64,000 nt of DNA from NCBI GenBank assembly GCA_031761405.1, contig JASEVX010000011.1, forward strand, positions 20,797,996 to 20,861,995, read 5' to 3'. This stretch comes from Serripes groenlandicus. Its lineage: Eukaryota > Mollusca > Bivalvia > Cardiida > Cardiidae. Position numbers and translations under genes: made by a program. The notes beneath the pieces were generated by a model. The model was not told the origin of the DNA and ran no database searches. It worked only from the letters and a program-made list of their open reading frames with translations. Positions within the stretch are counted from its first letter, which is position 1, and every line of letters starts with the position of its first letter. This document shows, in pieces, positions 11,301-20,844 of this stretch.

Positions 11301-14300
11301 AGTTTGTTCAAATTATTTTGATAGGTAGAAAAACATGGCCCCTGTGGTTTCACTTGTATGCCTGTATTGCTGATTCGTTATAAATGTGAGAAAGGGCTAA
11401 ACCCTTTCCCTCATATGGCAATTCTGCAGCAGACAACTTTGAACGTATTTTGTCAAAAAGTAGAAAATCTCCATAATTGAATGGATAACCTATGACAAAA
11501 AGTGGAAAACATTGTGGCAAAAGGAGAAATTGCATATTTGTGCAATTTCTTCTTTTGTCACTATGTTTTCAAAAGGCCATCTGCTGGTTAGGTAAGGGGT
11601 TAAGTAAATCAGATCATCATAAAAGCGTTAGAATATGTATTGTAATAATGTCTGATCTTATTGTCCTACATGTATTTGTTTTAACCCTTTCCCTCATACG
11701 ACAATTCTGAAGCAGACGACTTTGAACATATTTTGTCAAAAAGTAGAAAATCTCTATAATTGAATGGATAACCTATGACTAACATTGTGGCAAAAGGAGA
11801 AATTGCAGGTTTTGTGCAATTTCTTCTTTTGTCACAATGTTTTAAAATAGCCGTCTGCTGCAGAGGTGTCAGAAAGCGTCTTTATGAGGGAAAGGGTTAA
11901 ATGCTTATTCTCAGTCAGAATACAATAGTTTGTTGCCTCATACAATTTTTATTCCACTGTAGATATAACATTAACCCTTGGCCAAATACAATCAAATCTG
12001 CAGCAGACAACATTGAAATTATCAAGTCCAAAATAACAGTTTGTTTATTGAATAGATTTGAAATCATTACGGCAAATGGAGAAATTGCTCATTATGAGCA
12101 ATTTCTCCTTTTGCAACAATGATTTCAAAAGTCGTCTGCTGCAGGGGTGTCAAAATTTGTCTGTATGTTGGAAAAGGTAAACCACTAGCTCATTTGAGAA
12201 CAGCTCTGCAAAAAAAAAAAAAACAGTTTGGCATTTGCAACCAGCAAATGTTTGCAAATTAGTCATAGAAGGTCTCAAGAAAATTGTGTAATGCAGTATC
12301 CATTTGGATCGTTTGTATTGGTTTTCTCCAGGGATTAAAATTACAATAAGTTTGGTTTTTGTAGAGTAACGCTCATTTCATTCTTGACAATAATGAGTGC
12401 CCAAAACATTCAATAGGACATAAATATCTATTTACTATAATAGTTTTTGTCACATTATAAGAAATCAAACCTTCAGGACTTTATGGCCAGTGGAGACCTG
12501 ATAAACTGCACCTATGTGCAGTCTGATCAGGATCATCCCTGTTTACCACCTTTAGATTGACAGGTCTAAAATCCTTTCTCGACCATCAGAATTTTTCTGA
12601 TCAAAATGGTCGTCCAACATTTCTCCTCTTTTCATCCATGTTCATTTTGTTGTCCTCTTTTCCTTTGCAGGTGTCACCAGGTAAAGTTGAGATGAAGGAT
12701 TCCCCACCCAGTTCTGAGTACTCAGTTTCTACCACCCTTCCTGTTGTTGGTACATCAGAAACATTCCAGCAGGATTTTCTCAAAGAGATAGATTCTCTAT
12801 TTGGAGAGTCCCCTGTAATGAAAGAGGACATAAAAGAACCACTGGCAGGCACAAGTGGTATTAACACAAGAAAGTCGACAGTTTCTGGCAAATTTAAATT
12901 TATGGACATGATTGATGAAAAAGTATCAGATGATCTTGTTAAGGCAGAAATAGAAGCAGAAATTGAATCCAAAGGAAGACTGACTCCAACCCGGTCCTCA
13001 AAACTTAATAGAGATTCTGAAAGTTTTGTGACCGAGTCAAAGGAGCCTTTGACTCCTACAAGGTCCTCAAGACGTAAAAGAGATTCTGAAAGTTCTGTGA
13101 TTGAGTCAAAGGAACCTTTGACTCCTACAAGGTCCTCAAGACGTAAAAGAGATTCTGAAAGTTTTGTGATTGAGTCAAAGGAACCTTTGACTCCTACAAG
13201 GTCATCACGAAGACTACGGAAAGATCCAGAGGGTCCTGTTACACCAACAAGGGCATCACAAAGAAAGGCTAACAAAGGAGAAAACATTGTAGTTGTATCT
13301 GTAAATTCTCCCAAATCTTTCAGTCGAAAAGCAAAGGAAGCTGTTCAGGAGTCTCTGATAACTTTATCAGCTGAAATAAAGTCTGTGAATGAAGCCTCGC
13401 CGACAGAAATGACGAAAATCAGAAATAAACCAGGACCCCTTGATTCTCCATCTAGAACACCTACAAGGTCTAGTCAACGAGTTAAACCTCAAGCTCATAG
13501 TGAGGAAAAACAGAATCCTGAAAAAATTACATCATCACCGTCTAGAAAAGGTGCTAAAAAAACCGAGACAGAAGCTGAAGATAGTGAAAACACTGTAAAG
13601 GCTGTTACGCCTACTAGAGGTAGGAAGAAAACTGACACTGTCAATGAGACTCGATCTCCAGGTAGGAACAAAAATAGTAATAATAGTGTAAAAACACTAG
13701 TGCAAACACCATCTAGTAGACAAAGAAAAAAAGCGGAAGAAATTGAAATAGATGCATTAAAAAGTTCTGCAAATCATAGTGATGAAACAACTGAAACTGT
13801 TCAAATTGACTTTGATGTTGGTCACACTGATTTTCCTGTAGACATTCCTGAAATGGGTTCTCGAAGTCCTTCCAGGCGCGCTAGTTTGGGTCGTAGTTGT
13901 AAAGATTTCAAAGACGTTGCTAGTGAGGAACAGTCTCTCCCCACTGGGAGAGAAAGCATAGGTAAGTCTGAAATTCCGGAAGACTATGTGGAACAACAAG
14001 AAGATGCCTCGAAATCCCCATCAAGACGTAAAAGTTTAAGTCGGGCTAGCAAGGACATGGCAGAAGTGGCAATTATATCGTTAACTCCTACCCGGCGAAG
14101 AAGTCTGGGTCGGTCGTCAAAAATAACTGAAGTAGAAACCTCTCTAGAAAGTGGGTCTTTAGCAACAGAAGTTGCTGACCAAAGTGAAATTGAGGTCAAG
14201 CCGACTCCAAAAAAACGGGGTCGACCAAAAAAAGTGGAACAGACTGATAAAGAAGCTACAGATACGCAAGATAGTGTACCCAAAACCCCAACGCGTAGAG

Positions 14301-14645
14301 GTCATGGTAAAAAGATAGAAGTTGAAGTAGAGGAAAAAGAAGCAGTGCAAAAGGTTGAAAGTTTGGTTGCTGAAACTCCTTCGAAGCGAAAGCGTGTCAA
14401 GAAAGATGAGAAGAAGGAGAGTTCGCCATTAAGACAAACAAGAAGTCACGACGATAGGACCCAAATGCCTGGTAAGATTCCTTTCCCCACCTAGGACAAT
14501 TCTGCTGCAAATACTTTATAAAAAAAAAAAACGTCTAGCTTGAAATATAAAAAGTTAATTATTGAAAAGAGTTGAAAGAATTGTGAGCAATTTCTATTTT
14601 GATCATGATCTTAAACATTTATCAAACACAGACACATGTTGACTC

Positions 14646-14721
<76 letters not shown>

Positions 14722-14844
14722 CCTCTCCTCTCCTCTCCTCTCCTCTCCTCTCCTCTCCTCCCCTCCCCTCTCTCTCTCTCTCCTCTCCTCTCCTCTCCTC
14801 TCCTCTCCTCTCCTCTCCTCTCCTCTCCTCTCCTCTCCCCTCCC

Positions 14845-14931
<87 letters not shown>

Positions 14932-17900
14932 TCTCTCTCTCCTCTCTCTCTCTCTCAAAAACTAAACTTTCATTTTAGGAGTTTTCATTCTGGAAGATAT
15001 ATAGTGATTTCAATCTTCGTCAAAGGTCGGATTTCCTTTTGCGTTACGAAAATAGTAAACTCTAGATGACCCGTCCCGTGAGAAAACCAGCATCATGACA
15101 GTCCGCGCAGACTGATCCTGGTAGACACATTCCGTCTCAGGGGGCTAGAGGTAAAGAGTAATGATTTCTGAAACAGAAAATCCACAGGAGGTGAGAAGTG
15201 TCTATCCGGGTAAGCCTGCGTAGCATGGCTAGGCTGATCCGGGTCGATACTTTATGCAGGGTCCACAATGTTGGTTTTCTCGCAGGACAGCTCATATGCC
15301 ATCGAAACTAGGGGAAAACATTTAGTTACTTAACAGTCAAAAACATTGTGAACATTGTGGCAAAAGGAGGAATTTTCAGCTAAACAGTTAACTAATAAAG
15401 GTTAACCCTTTCCCTCATATAGACGCTTTCTGATGCCTCTGCAGCAGACGGCTACTTTCCTCTTTCAGTCATAGGTTATACATTCAATTATAGAGATTTT
15501 CTACTTTTTAGCTCACCTATGCACAAAGTGCAAGGTGAGCTTTTGTGATCGCTCACCGTCCGTCATCCGTCGTCGTCCGTCCGTTCACATTTTCCTACAA
15601 ACAACTTCTCCTCCTAAACCAATCAACCAAATTCAAAATAATTTTACAGGAATGTTTCTTGGGTGGATCTCTTTCAAACTTGTTCAAAGAATTCTATTCT
15701 ATGCAGAACTTTGGCTGCCACGGCAACAAAAAAGGGGAAATTAACCAAAACTTAAAAAATCTTCTTGTCCAAAAATACTGGCCCGATTTGAAAATTATTT
15801 TGCACAAATGTTCCTTGGGGTACCTTCTACCAACATTGTTCATATATTTCCGATCCGTTGAAAAACATGGCCGCCAGGGGGCGGAGCTTGTTTTCCTTAT
15901 ATGTGCATTGTTAAAACTTTAAAAATCTTCTTGTCCAAAAGTACAGGCCCGATTTGAAAATTATTTCGCACAAATGTTCCTTGGGGCACCCTTTACCAAT
16001 ATTGTTCAAATATTTCCGATCCGTTGAAAAACAGGGCCGTCAGAGGGTGGAGCTTGTTTTCCTTATATGTGCATTGTTAAAACTTTAAAAATCTTCTTGT
16101 CCAAAAGAACTGGCCCGATTTGAAAATTATTTTGCACAAATGTTCCTTGGGGCACCCTTTGACAAGATTGTTCAAATATTTCCAAAACCTTTAAAAATCT
16201 TCTTGTCAAAGGGTAGAGGGCCCCGGCCTTTGATATTTGGTATGAAGCATCGTCTAGTGGACCTCTACCAAGATTTTTCAAATTATAGCCCTGGGGTAAA
16301 AAATGAACCCATCCTGGGGGTCACTTGTTTTACATTATACTCATATAGGGGAAAAACTTAAAAAATCTTCTTGTCTAAAAGTAGAGGGCCCAGGCCTTTG
16401 ATATTTGGTATGTAGCATCATCTAGTGGACCTCTACCCAGATTGTTTAAATTATAGCCATGGGGTCAAAAATGACCTCTCCCCTGGGGGTCACTTGTTTC
16501 ACATAGACTTGTATAGGGGAAACACTTAAAAAATCTTTTTGTCTAAAAGTAGGGCCCAAGCCTTTGATATTGGGTATGTAGCATCATCTAGTGGACCTCT
16601 ACCAAGATCTTGTCTAAAAGTTTAATATTTGAAATCTAACTTCATCGAGTGGACTTCTACCAAGATTGGTCAAATTATTATAGCCCTGGTGTCAAACATG
16701 GCTCCACCCTGGGGATCAATTGTTTTACATAGACTTGTTAAGGTAAACACTTTAAAAATATTCTTGTCCATTTGCCATGAATGGTGCCCCTCTACTAAGA
16801 CTTCAAATTATTTTGATAGGATGATAAAGATGGCCACCAGGGGGGTGTTGCTTGTTTTCCGTATATATGTATAGACAAAGAACAATGAAAACTTTTTAAG
16901 TTTGATTAAATCAGATGAGCGATATAGGACCATCATGGTCCTCTTGTTTCCAAAATATGTTCAAAGTCGTCTACTGCAGAATTGTCGTTTGAGGGAAAGG
17001 GTTAAGATGCTGTTAGATATCAAATCGGATCAACCAACAAAACCTGTTCCACATGCCAATGGATCTGCACATCTGCAGCAGACATTTTCAAAACGAAATC
17101 ATGGCAAGATAACTAGTGTCACGTATTGAGATCTTCTTTAATTTAGGCTTAGATGTTTTATAGCTGTCTGCTGCAGATTTGCTGTTTGTGAGAAAGGGGG
17201 GTTATTAGACTGTCGATTTCTGTTTTCAGAGATATTTGACATTCAATCAACAAGTTTCCAGTTTTCTAACCCGATGGAAGTGGACAACATGGAAGGTAAA
17301 TCTTGTATTCTACTTCATTTCTGTAAATTCTATGAGTTATTATTTGGGTTAAACACCCTTTACAACAATATTTCTATTTTATCACGACTACATATTTTGA
17401 AATTTATCGAAATTACAATCAATTTTCATTTTGTGTAGTTGGTGTATTGGGTCATGACGGTTCTCACAGGTTTTGAAATTTATCAAAATTAAAATCAATT
17501 TTCATTATGTTTTAGTTGGTATATTGGGTCATGAGTCATGAGGGTTTTCACAGGTTTTGACATTTATCAAAATTTCTATCAATTTCCATTATGTTTAGTT
17601 AGAATATTGTGTCATGACGGTTCTCACAGGTTTTGAAATTGATTAAAATTACAATCAATTTCCATTACCGTATGTTTAGTTGGTATTTTGGGTCATGACG
17701 GTTCTCACAGGTTTTGAAATTGATTAAAATTACAATCAATTTCCATTATGTTTAGTTGGTATATTTGGTCATGAGTCATGACGGTTCTTCAAAGGGTTTC
17801 AGGATGCTTGGGGGTCTAGATGGCATGCCAAGGTGCAAGCTGGTCACAATAGTCTTGAATCTAGGATTTTGTACGAGCTATGATATCACACAAATATCCT

Positions 17901-19817
17901 CTCTTTTTTCCAGTGTCTCAGCCCCAAAAGGCCTTTACTCCAGTGAAATCTTTCCTGTTTTCCCCACCCATACAGCATGCTAAGTCTAGGCTTGAAGGTA
18001 ACGGAGGAGAAGAAAAGCTTGTGGATAATACAATCGCACAGTCGGAGCTAAATGAAACCAACCTGAAAGAGGAGAGTAAGAAACCTACAAGAAAATCAAG
18101 GTTTGTAGTATATTCAAGTCAACTATATGACAATGTGTTAGTGATACTGGATGAAAAATGTTCAACTTAGAGCGAAGACAAGGTTGATTTGGCCAAGGCA
18201 CAAACATGTATAACAAGTTTAGTAATATTGGATGCCCACAAAAATGTTCGCCAAATTTAGTGATATTGGATGAAAACTGTTGGCCTTGGAGAAAGACAAG
18301 GTTAACCCTTTCCCTCATATAGACGCTTTCTGACGCCTCTGCAGCAGACGGCTTTTTGAAAACATAGTAACAAAAGAAGAAATTGCACAAAATGTGCAAT
18401 TTCTCCTTTTGTCACAATGTTTTCCACTTTTAGTCATAGGTTATCCATTTAATTATAGAGATTTTCCATTATTTGGCAAAATATGTTCAAAGTCATCTGC
18501 TGCAGAATTGTCGTATGAGGGAAAGGGTTTCAAAAGCCAAAACCACCTTGGGTGATATGACTGGTTATTGACCTTGGCCCAGACATTATGCCCACAAAAA
18601 TGTTCACCAAATTTAGTGATATTGGATAAAAACTTTCGGACTTCGAGATAGACAAGGTTGATTCAAAGGCCAAAAATGCCTTGGGTGATTCGACTGGTTA
18701 TTGAACTTGGCCCAGGCATTATGCTTTCAAACATGTATAACAAGTTTGGTGATATTGGATGAAAACTATTGGACATACTGAAATGACAAGGTTAATTTGG
18801 CCCATTTTGGTTAATTCACAGGCCGAAAGTGCTATGGGCAATTTGACTAGTTATTGACCTTGTTCATCAAGTTTGGTAATCGTGGATGAAAACTGTACAA
18901 AAGTGCCATGCGCGATTTGACTTGTTATTGACCTTGACCCAGACATTATGCCCACAAAAATGTTAAAGTCAAATGAAGATCGGATGCGGACAATAATTTG
19001 AGAGTGGAAAAGGCTAAATTGGCTGATTTTGGACTATTCAAAGGCCTAAAGAGCCTTGTGCGATTTGGCTGGTTACAATTTTTTTTTTACTGAGACATTA
19101 AGCCCACAAACATGTTCACAAAGTTCAGTGAAGATCAGATGAAAACTTTGCAACTTGGAGAGCAGATACGGCAAATTGTGCAATTTGGCTGGTTATCAAA
19201 CTTTTGGCCCAGACATTATGCCCACAAACATATATACAAGTTTGGTGAAGATGGATAAAAACTTTTTGACTATCAGAGCAGACAACTTGTGGCTACCGCA
19301 CACCACAGGTGTTCCCATGATACGGACATTTATAAAGGAGAAATCGCTCATTAATTTGCCACAACAAACTAATTTTTTAATTCAATAAATATTTATTGAT
19401 AGAAACTTTTCAATAATAGCCTAGATATTTTCAAGGTCGTCTGCTGCATACTTTTATGTGTGAAAGGATTAAATGTCATCTGTAACTCGAATAGAGAGTA
19501 AAAAAATAAACACTATATGACATGTTCTTAATAGAAGTACAAGGCTATATAAATATACCAAACGTCATTCGTTTTAATTTAGGATGAAGAAATTATATAA
19601 AGAAACAGATGAAGTCTTGCTGATAAGTCCTATAACTATTAAAGAAGACGCGGATGCTGGGGTAGAAGGCCTGGGCATTGTAACACGAGCTGGGACCAGG
19701 AAAGTCGACGTCAAAAAAGATGGTACCAAATCTGCGGTGCAGGGTATTGTCTCCAGAATTGGGAGACCCAAACGATCATCACACAGGACTGGGCCAGTAG
19801 GACAGAAGAAAAAATGA
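5075..19817 (+). CDS. Large disordered AT-hook nuclear protein, C-terminal seven exons (candidate ELYS/AHCTF1)
   Basis: Join 5075-5353, 8401-8528, 9624-10153, 12671-14471, 17230-17295, 17914-18100, 19583-19817. Every junction is AG/GT and phases match throughout (2,1,0,1,1,2), giving 1,074 residues from the first complete codon to TGA at 19815. The 5' exons lie upstream, outside the window. The protein is low-complexity, rich in S, T, K, R and E: acidic in exon 3, basic in exon 4. It has nine TPTR and four SPSR motifs (CDK-type sites), a KGVSF PP1-docking-like motif, an AT-hook core RGRP (residues 828-831) and a second GRPK near the end. This matches the architecture of the C-terminal half of ELYS (AHCTF1), the chromatin-binding nucleoporin that seeds pore assembly and docks PP1. 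The beta-propeller and helical domain would be upstream. Another AT-hook chromatin protein is possible. Confidence 0.8.
5365..6447 (+). mobile_element. GCTC-family element with tandem core in ELYS-like intron 1
   Basis: Starts about 12 bp after the donor (AATAGCTCC) and ends CTATACTGGGCCTCTTGTT. The inside is a run of about five degenerate units of roughly 190 bp, each with AAAAACATGGCC, GGGC(A/G)GGGCT, a run of T and GATTTTCAAATAATT. It is the same family as 15510-16949 and 22268-23166. Non-coding. Confidence 0.75.
6454..7279. mobile_element. hAT-like non-autonomous element, 826 bp, with 5-bp TSD
   Basis: Ends CAGGGGTTTTTTTC and GAAAAAAAGCCCTG are inverted. ACTGT flanks both sides (6449-6453 and 7280-7284). 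The subterminal regions pair again (GGGGAAGGGGCC near 6476; GGGGCCGTTAAACGGCCCC near 7236). A poly-A/poly-T run at 7143-7182 lies inside. It inserted six bases beyond the end of the GCTC element. Confidence 0.7.
7280..7760. other. Intron sequence, degenerate AT-rich repeat
   Basis: Loose repeats of GGTCA(T/C)GTCAGG, AAAACTAGGTCA and TTTTGACACTAGA-like words at about 150-bp spacing. The style matches 53940-56280. No gene or RNA seen. Confidence 0.4.
7761..7946 (-). mobile_element. TTAA-1 MITE, internally deleted
   Basis: TTAACCCTTTCCCTCATA at the left and TATGTGGGAAAGGGTTAA at the right. The central hairpin and the first CTGCAGCAGACG block are missing; the second (GTCTGCTGCAG) is kept. Confidence 0.85.
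8205..8392 (+). mobile_element. SINE-1 copy ending 15 bp before an exon
   Basis: 5'-truncated tRNA head with a B-box-like GTTTGATCCCC, then the family body (GTCATGGTGGAGTGCC, TTGTTTACCCAGGGATCATG, GCGTAAAGCCCCAATA) and an A-rich tail. The tail runs into TTCATTACAG, the acceptor of the 8401 exon. No target duplication found. Confidence 0.85.
8401..8528 (+). CDS. ELYS-like gene, second visible exon
   Basis: 128 bp. The acceptor TTCATTACAG has almost no pyrimidine tract because an A-rich SINE tail precedes it; the donor is GATG/GTAAGT, a strong site. Phase 2 entry and phase 1 exit fit both neighbours. It encodes about 43 residues beginning S-S-E-N-S-P and ending in an acidic stretch (EESDENISD). 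Skipping it would shift the frame. Confidence 0.78.
8583..8805 (+). mobile_element. TTAA-1 MITE, CCCACATACAACA subfamily
   Basis: CTTTCCCACATACAACAAATC at the left; GGTGGGAAAGGGTTC at the right, so both TTAA edges have decayed. The central hairpin is GAAATTGCTCAT..ATGAGCAATTTC. It sits 55 bp after the donor of the preceding exon. Confidence 0.85.
8950..9560. other. Intron sequence, no feature recognised
   Basis: AT-rich. A SINE-like GTTGAAA..GGTGTTAAATCCCAATCAATCAA tail is visible near 9250-9290 and a fragment like the TTAA-1 interior near 9385-9410; nothing else is supported. Confidence 0.3.
9624..10153 (+). CDS. ELYS-like gene, third visible exon (acidic)
   Basis: Acceptor TTTTATCTTTACAG; donor CCACAG/GTAATA. 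530 bp, phase 1 in, phase 0 out, residues 136-312 of the visible protein. Strongly acidic and S/T-rich with no predicted fold: many D, E, S, T and few hydrophobics. It ends VRELTPPLIVSPQ with two S/T-P sites. The open frame extends about 40 bp upstream of the acceptor, which is not evidence of coding there. Confidence 0.85.
10184..10399 (-). mobile_element. TTAA-1 MITE
   Basis: Full length, with TTAA at both edges. It lies 30 bp inside the intron after exon 3. The inner hairpin has decayed to GAAATTACTCAAAACGAACATTTTC. Confidence 0.9.
10763..11400 (-). mobile_element. TTAA-1 MITE split by a GCTC-family insertion
   Basis: The left part (TTACCCTTTCCCTCATACAG to AGAGATTTTTT) ends near 10916. 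A GCTC-family sequence (GCTCATCTGAGCACAAC onward) occupies about 10917-11360. The missing right MITE end, ATGTGAGAAAGGGCTAA, appears at 11384-11400. The exact right boundary of the insert is uncertain. Confidence 0.65.
11398..11603 (+). mobile_element. TTAA-1 MITE
   Basis: It abuts the right end of the previous copy, sharing CTAA. Central hairpin GAAATTGCATATTTGTGCAATTTC; right end GGTAAGGGGTTAA is slightly decayed and the GCGTCTATA block is lost. Confidence 0.85.
11681..11900 (+). mobile_element. TTAA-1 MITE
   Basis: Both ends intact (TTAACCCTTTCCCTCATACG, ATGAGGGAAAGGGTTAA). A small internal deletion removes part of the AAAAGTGG block before the hairpin. Confidence 0.92.
11971..12180 (+). 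mobile_element. TTAA-1 MITE, divergent
   Basis: TTAACCCTTGGCCAAATACA at the left, TGTTGGAAAAGGTAA at the right. It keeps CTGCAGCAGACAAC and a perfect hairpin GAAATTGCTCAT/ATGAGCAATTTC. Confidence 0.8.
12671..14471 (+). CDS. ELYS-like gene, long basic exon with TPTR repeats and AT-hook
   Basis: Acceptor CTCTTTTCCTTTGCAG; donor GCCTG/GTAAGA. 1,801 bp, phase 0 to 1, residues 313-912. The order is: acidic N-terminal part with a KFKFMDMIDE-like hydrophobic patch, a TPTRSS region, three 23-residue repeats (residues 427-449, 450-472, 473-495) with core KEPLTPTRSSRR, spaced SPSR/TPTR motifs, and the AT-hook KKRGRPKK (14210-14233). The TPTR and SPSR sites fit CDK phosphorylation (S/T-P-x-K/R). AT-hooks bind the minor groove of AT DNA. 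The antisense frame here is a shadow. Confidence 0.9.
13013..13219 (+). repeat. 69-bp coding tandem repeat, three units
   Basis: GATTCTGAAAG recurs at 13013, 13082 and 13151, exactly 69 bp apart, so the frame is kept. Units 1-3 differ by very few bases, implying a recent duplication within the exon. Each adds one TPTRSS site. Confidence 0.93.
14650..14956. repeat. CT microsatellite with CTCTC-C variants
   Basis: About 300 bp of pure pyrimidine on the plus strand, alternating (CT)n blocks and (TCCTC)n blocks. The long open frames in all phases are artefacts of the repeat. Confidence 0.97.
14957..15296. mobile_element. Dispersed repeat ending in GAGCC-type MITE
   Basis: ACTAAACTTTCATTTTAGGAG and about 100 bp after it, plus the MITE at 15065-15296, match 38523-38930 nearly base for base. 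The MITE ends are ACCCGTCCCGTGAGAAAAC and GTTTTCTCGCAGGACAGCTC. Internal blocks include GCGCAGACTGATC and CCGTCTCAGGGGGCTAGA. Confidence 0.75.
15402..17005 (-). mobile_element. TTAA-1 MITE interrupted by a 1.4-kb GCTC element
   Basis: The left part starts TTAACCCTTTCCCTCATATAG and stops in CTACTTTTT near 15509. The right part resumes CCAAAATATGTTCAAAGTCG near 16950 and ends GAGGGAAAGGGTTAA. Joining the two halves restores the order seen in intact copies, so the GCTC element is the younger insertion. Confidence 0.85.
15510..16949 (+). mobile_element. GCTC-family element, 1.44 kb, tandem core
   Basis: Left end AGCTCACCTATGCACAAAGT, followed by the family's GCTTTTGTGATCGCTC and CCGTCCGTC stretch; right end GATGAGCGATATAGGACCATC..GGTCCTCTTGTTT. 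The core holds units of about 150 bp with ATCTTCTTGTCCAAAAGTA and GCACAAATGTTCCTTGGGG. No transposase. Confidence 0.85.
17055..17205 (-). mobile_element. TTAA-1 MITE fragment
   Basis: CATCTGCAGCAGACATTTTC at the left and GTCTGCTGCAGATTTG..GTGAGAAAGG at the right, without intact termini. It lies just before the exon at 17230. Confidence 0.6.
17230..17295 (+). CDS. ELYS-like gene, fifth visible exon (66 bp)
   Basis: Acceptor TTTCTGTTTTCAG; donor GGAAG/GTAAAT. Phase 1 in and 1 out, adding 22 residues with a hydrophobic patch EIFDIQSTSFQFSNP then MEVDNME. Its length is divisible by three, so skipping keeps the frame. Confidence 0.75.
17395..17795 (+). repeat. About 81-bp tandem repeat, five units
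   Basis: GTCATGACGGTTCTCACAGG or close variants recur near 17451, 17535, 17611, 17692 and 17775, with TTTTGAAATT and ATCAATTT(T/C)CATTATG between. One variant doubles GTCATGAGTCATGA. Intronic. Confidence 0.88.
17914..18100 (+). CDS. ELYS-like gene, sixth visible exon
   Basis: Acceptor CTCTTTTTTCCAG; donor TCAAG/GTTTGT, weaker than the others. 187 bp, phase 1 in, 2 out, residues 935-996. It has a conserved-looking KSFLFSPP segment followed by a hydrophilic stretch ending in basic KKPTRKSR. The open frame runs 70 bp past the donor, which is not taken as coding because the next exon fits the splice exactly. Confidence 0.8.
18130..19290 (+). repeat. Degenerate tandem repeat of about 130 bp
   Basis: GACAAGGTTGATT, GGCCCAGACATTATG, CCCACAAA(A/C)ATGTTCAC and TTTAGTGATATTGGATGAAAAC recur in the same order at least six times, interrupted by the MITE at 18302-18530. 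Intronic, non-coding. Confidence 0.75.
18302..18530 (-). mobile_element. TTAA-1 MITE, near-consensus
   Basis: Left end TTAACCCTTTCCCTCATATA. In order: CTGCAGCAGACGG, perfect hairpin GAAATTGCACA/TGTGCAATTTC, CTTTTGTCACAATG, AAAGTCATCTGCTGCAG, and right end GTATGAGGGAAAGGGTTT (TTAA decayed). A useful reference copy for the family. Confidence 0.95.
19280..19470 (-). mobile_element. TTAA-1 MITE remnant
   Basis: GGAGAAATCGCTCATTAATTTGCC and CAAGGTCGTCTGCTGCATAC..TGTGTGAAAGGATTAA. The left terminus is lost. Confidence 0.5.
19583..19817 (+). CDS. ELYS-like gene, terminal coding exon
   Basis: Acceptor TTCGTTTTAATTTAG; it enters with one base completing an arginine codon. 77 residues then TGA at 19815-19817. 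EVLLISPITI near the start is followed by a basic tail with the second GRP core (RIGRPKRSSHR) and a lysine end (GQKKK). A basic, DNA- or nucleosome-binding C-terminus is what ELYS has; here it is inferred from composition only. The antisense frame is a shadow. No AATAAA stands close downstream. Confidence 0.82.
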
Positions 19818-20089
19818 GTTTTCATAAGAATGTGTCATATCCGAATGATGGAATTACTTATGACTGCATTTTCTCACAAACAATGTTGCAACCTTTCCCA
19901 AAAACTACCCATTTCTCATATTATTGAGAAAAGCAGGAATTACTGATGATTGGAAAACCACGTTTTCTTCTCTTGAAATTATACCTTCTGTTGTCAATAT
20001 TTTATTTAATATGCTTTCAATTAAGAAACACAAATAATCATAGTTGTTTACTTATTTGAGCTTTTGCATTGATATTTTATATAAGCAAT

Positions 20090-20506
20090 CCATTTTTTGT
20101 CATGTTGATTTGTCGAAATACATGGCCGCCAGGGAGCAGGGCTGGTTTGCATAATATGACTATAGTGAAAACTTTCAAAATCTATTCCGAAGAAAGCATC
20201 TGACCATATTATAATTAATTGTGTAGAAATGTTCCTTGGGTGTCCCTTAACCTAATTTCTTCAAACTCTGTTGATTAGTCAAAAGGCATGGGGCGGTTTT
20301 ACCCTTTATGGCCAGAGTGTTTAAGAAATGTATCTCCTAAGAAAATACATGTCTGATTTTGAAATACTAACTGGTACATAAACATTTCTTCGGTGAGGTT
20401 TGAGTTTCCTCAAGTCATATTAATTTAACAAAAGAAAAACAACATAGGGTTTATATTTCGCCTTGTGACAGTGCAGCCATACTGGTCCTCTACGATCTCT
20501 TGTATT
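20090..20506 (+). mobile_element. GCTC-family element fragment
   Basis: ACATGGCCGCCAGGGAGCAGG, AGAAATGTTCCTTGGGTG and the end GCAGCCATACTGGTCCTCTACG. The left end is missing. A further family end, GGTGAGCGATTCAGG..CATGGCCCTATTG, stands at 20799-20834 after a MITE. Confidence 0.65.
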
Positions 20507-20508
20507 AG

Positions 20509-20724
20509 TTAACCCTTTCCCTCATATAGACGCTTTCTGACGCCTCTGCAGCAGACATAGTGACAAAAGAAGAAATTGCTCAAAACGAGCAATTTCTCCT
20601 TTTGCCACAATGTTTTCCACTTTTAGTCATAGGTTATCCATTCAATTAAAGAGATTTTCCATTTTTTGACAAAATCTGTTCAAAGTCGTCTGCTGCAGAA
20701 TTGTTGTATGAGGGAAAGGGTTAA
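20509..20724 (-). mobile_element. TTAA-1 MITE
   Basis: TTAA at both edges. A 13-bp loss after CAGCAGAC removes the GGCTTTTTGAAAA block. The hairpin is the GCTC/GAGC version (GAAATTGCTC..GAGCAATTTC). Confidence 0.92.
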
Positions 20725-20844
20725 CCCAACTTCAAAATGAGTTATTGTGGTTGTATGCGTGGTAGGCATGACAAATCACATTGTATAAGTTAACTAAGGT
20801 GAGCGATTCAGGTTCTATCATGGCCCTATTGTTTTCCTAGTCAG

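Noticed and set aside
12481..12545. CTGATAAACTGCACC..GTGCAGTCTGATCAGG small inverted repeat
   Set aside because: Short and imperfect; may be a MITE fragment but no termini could be defined.
12601..13314. 237-residue minus-strand frame
   Set aside because: Antisense shadow of the basic exon of the ELYS-like gene; runs across its acceptor.
14599..15069. Ser/Leu-rich and Arg/Glu-rich frames over CT repeats (also 37428-38030)
   Set aside because: Pure dinucleotide repeat; open in several phases on both strands by composition alone.
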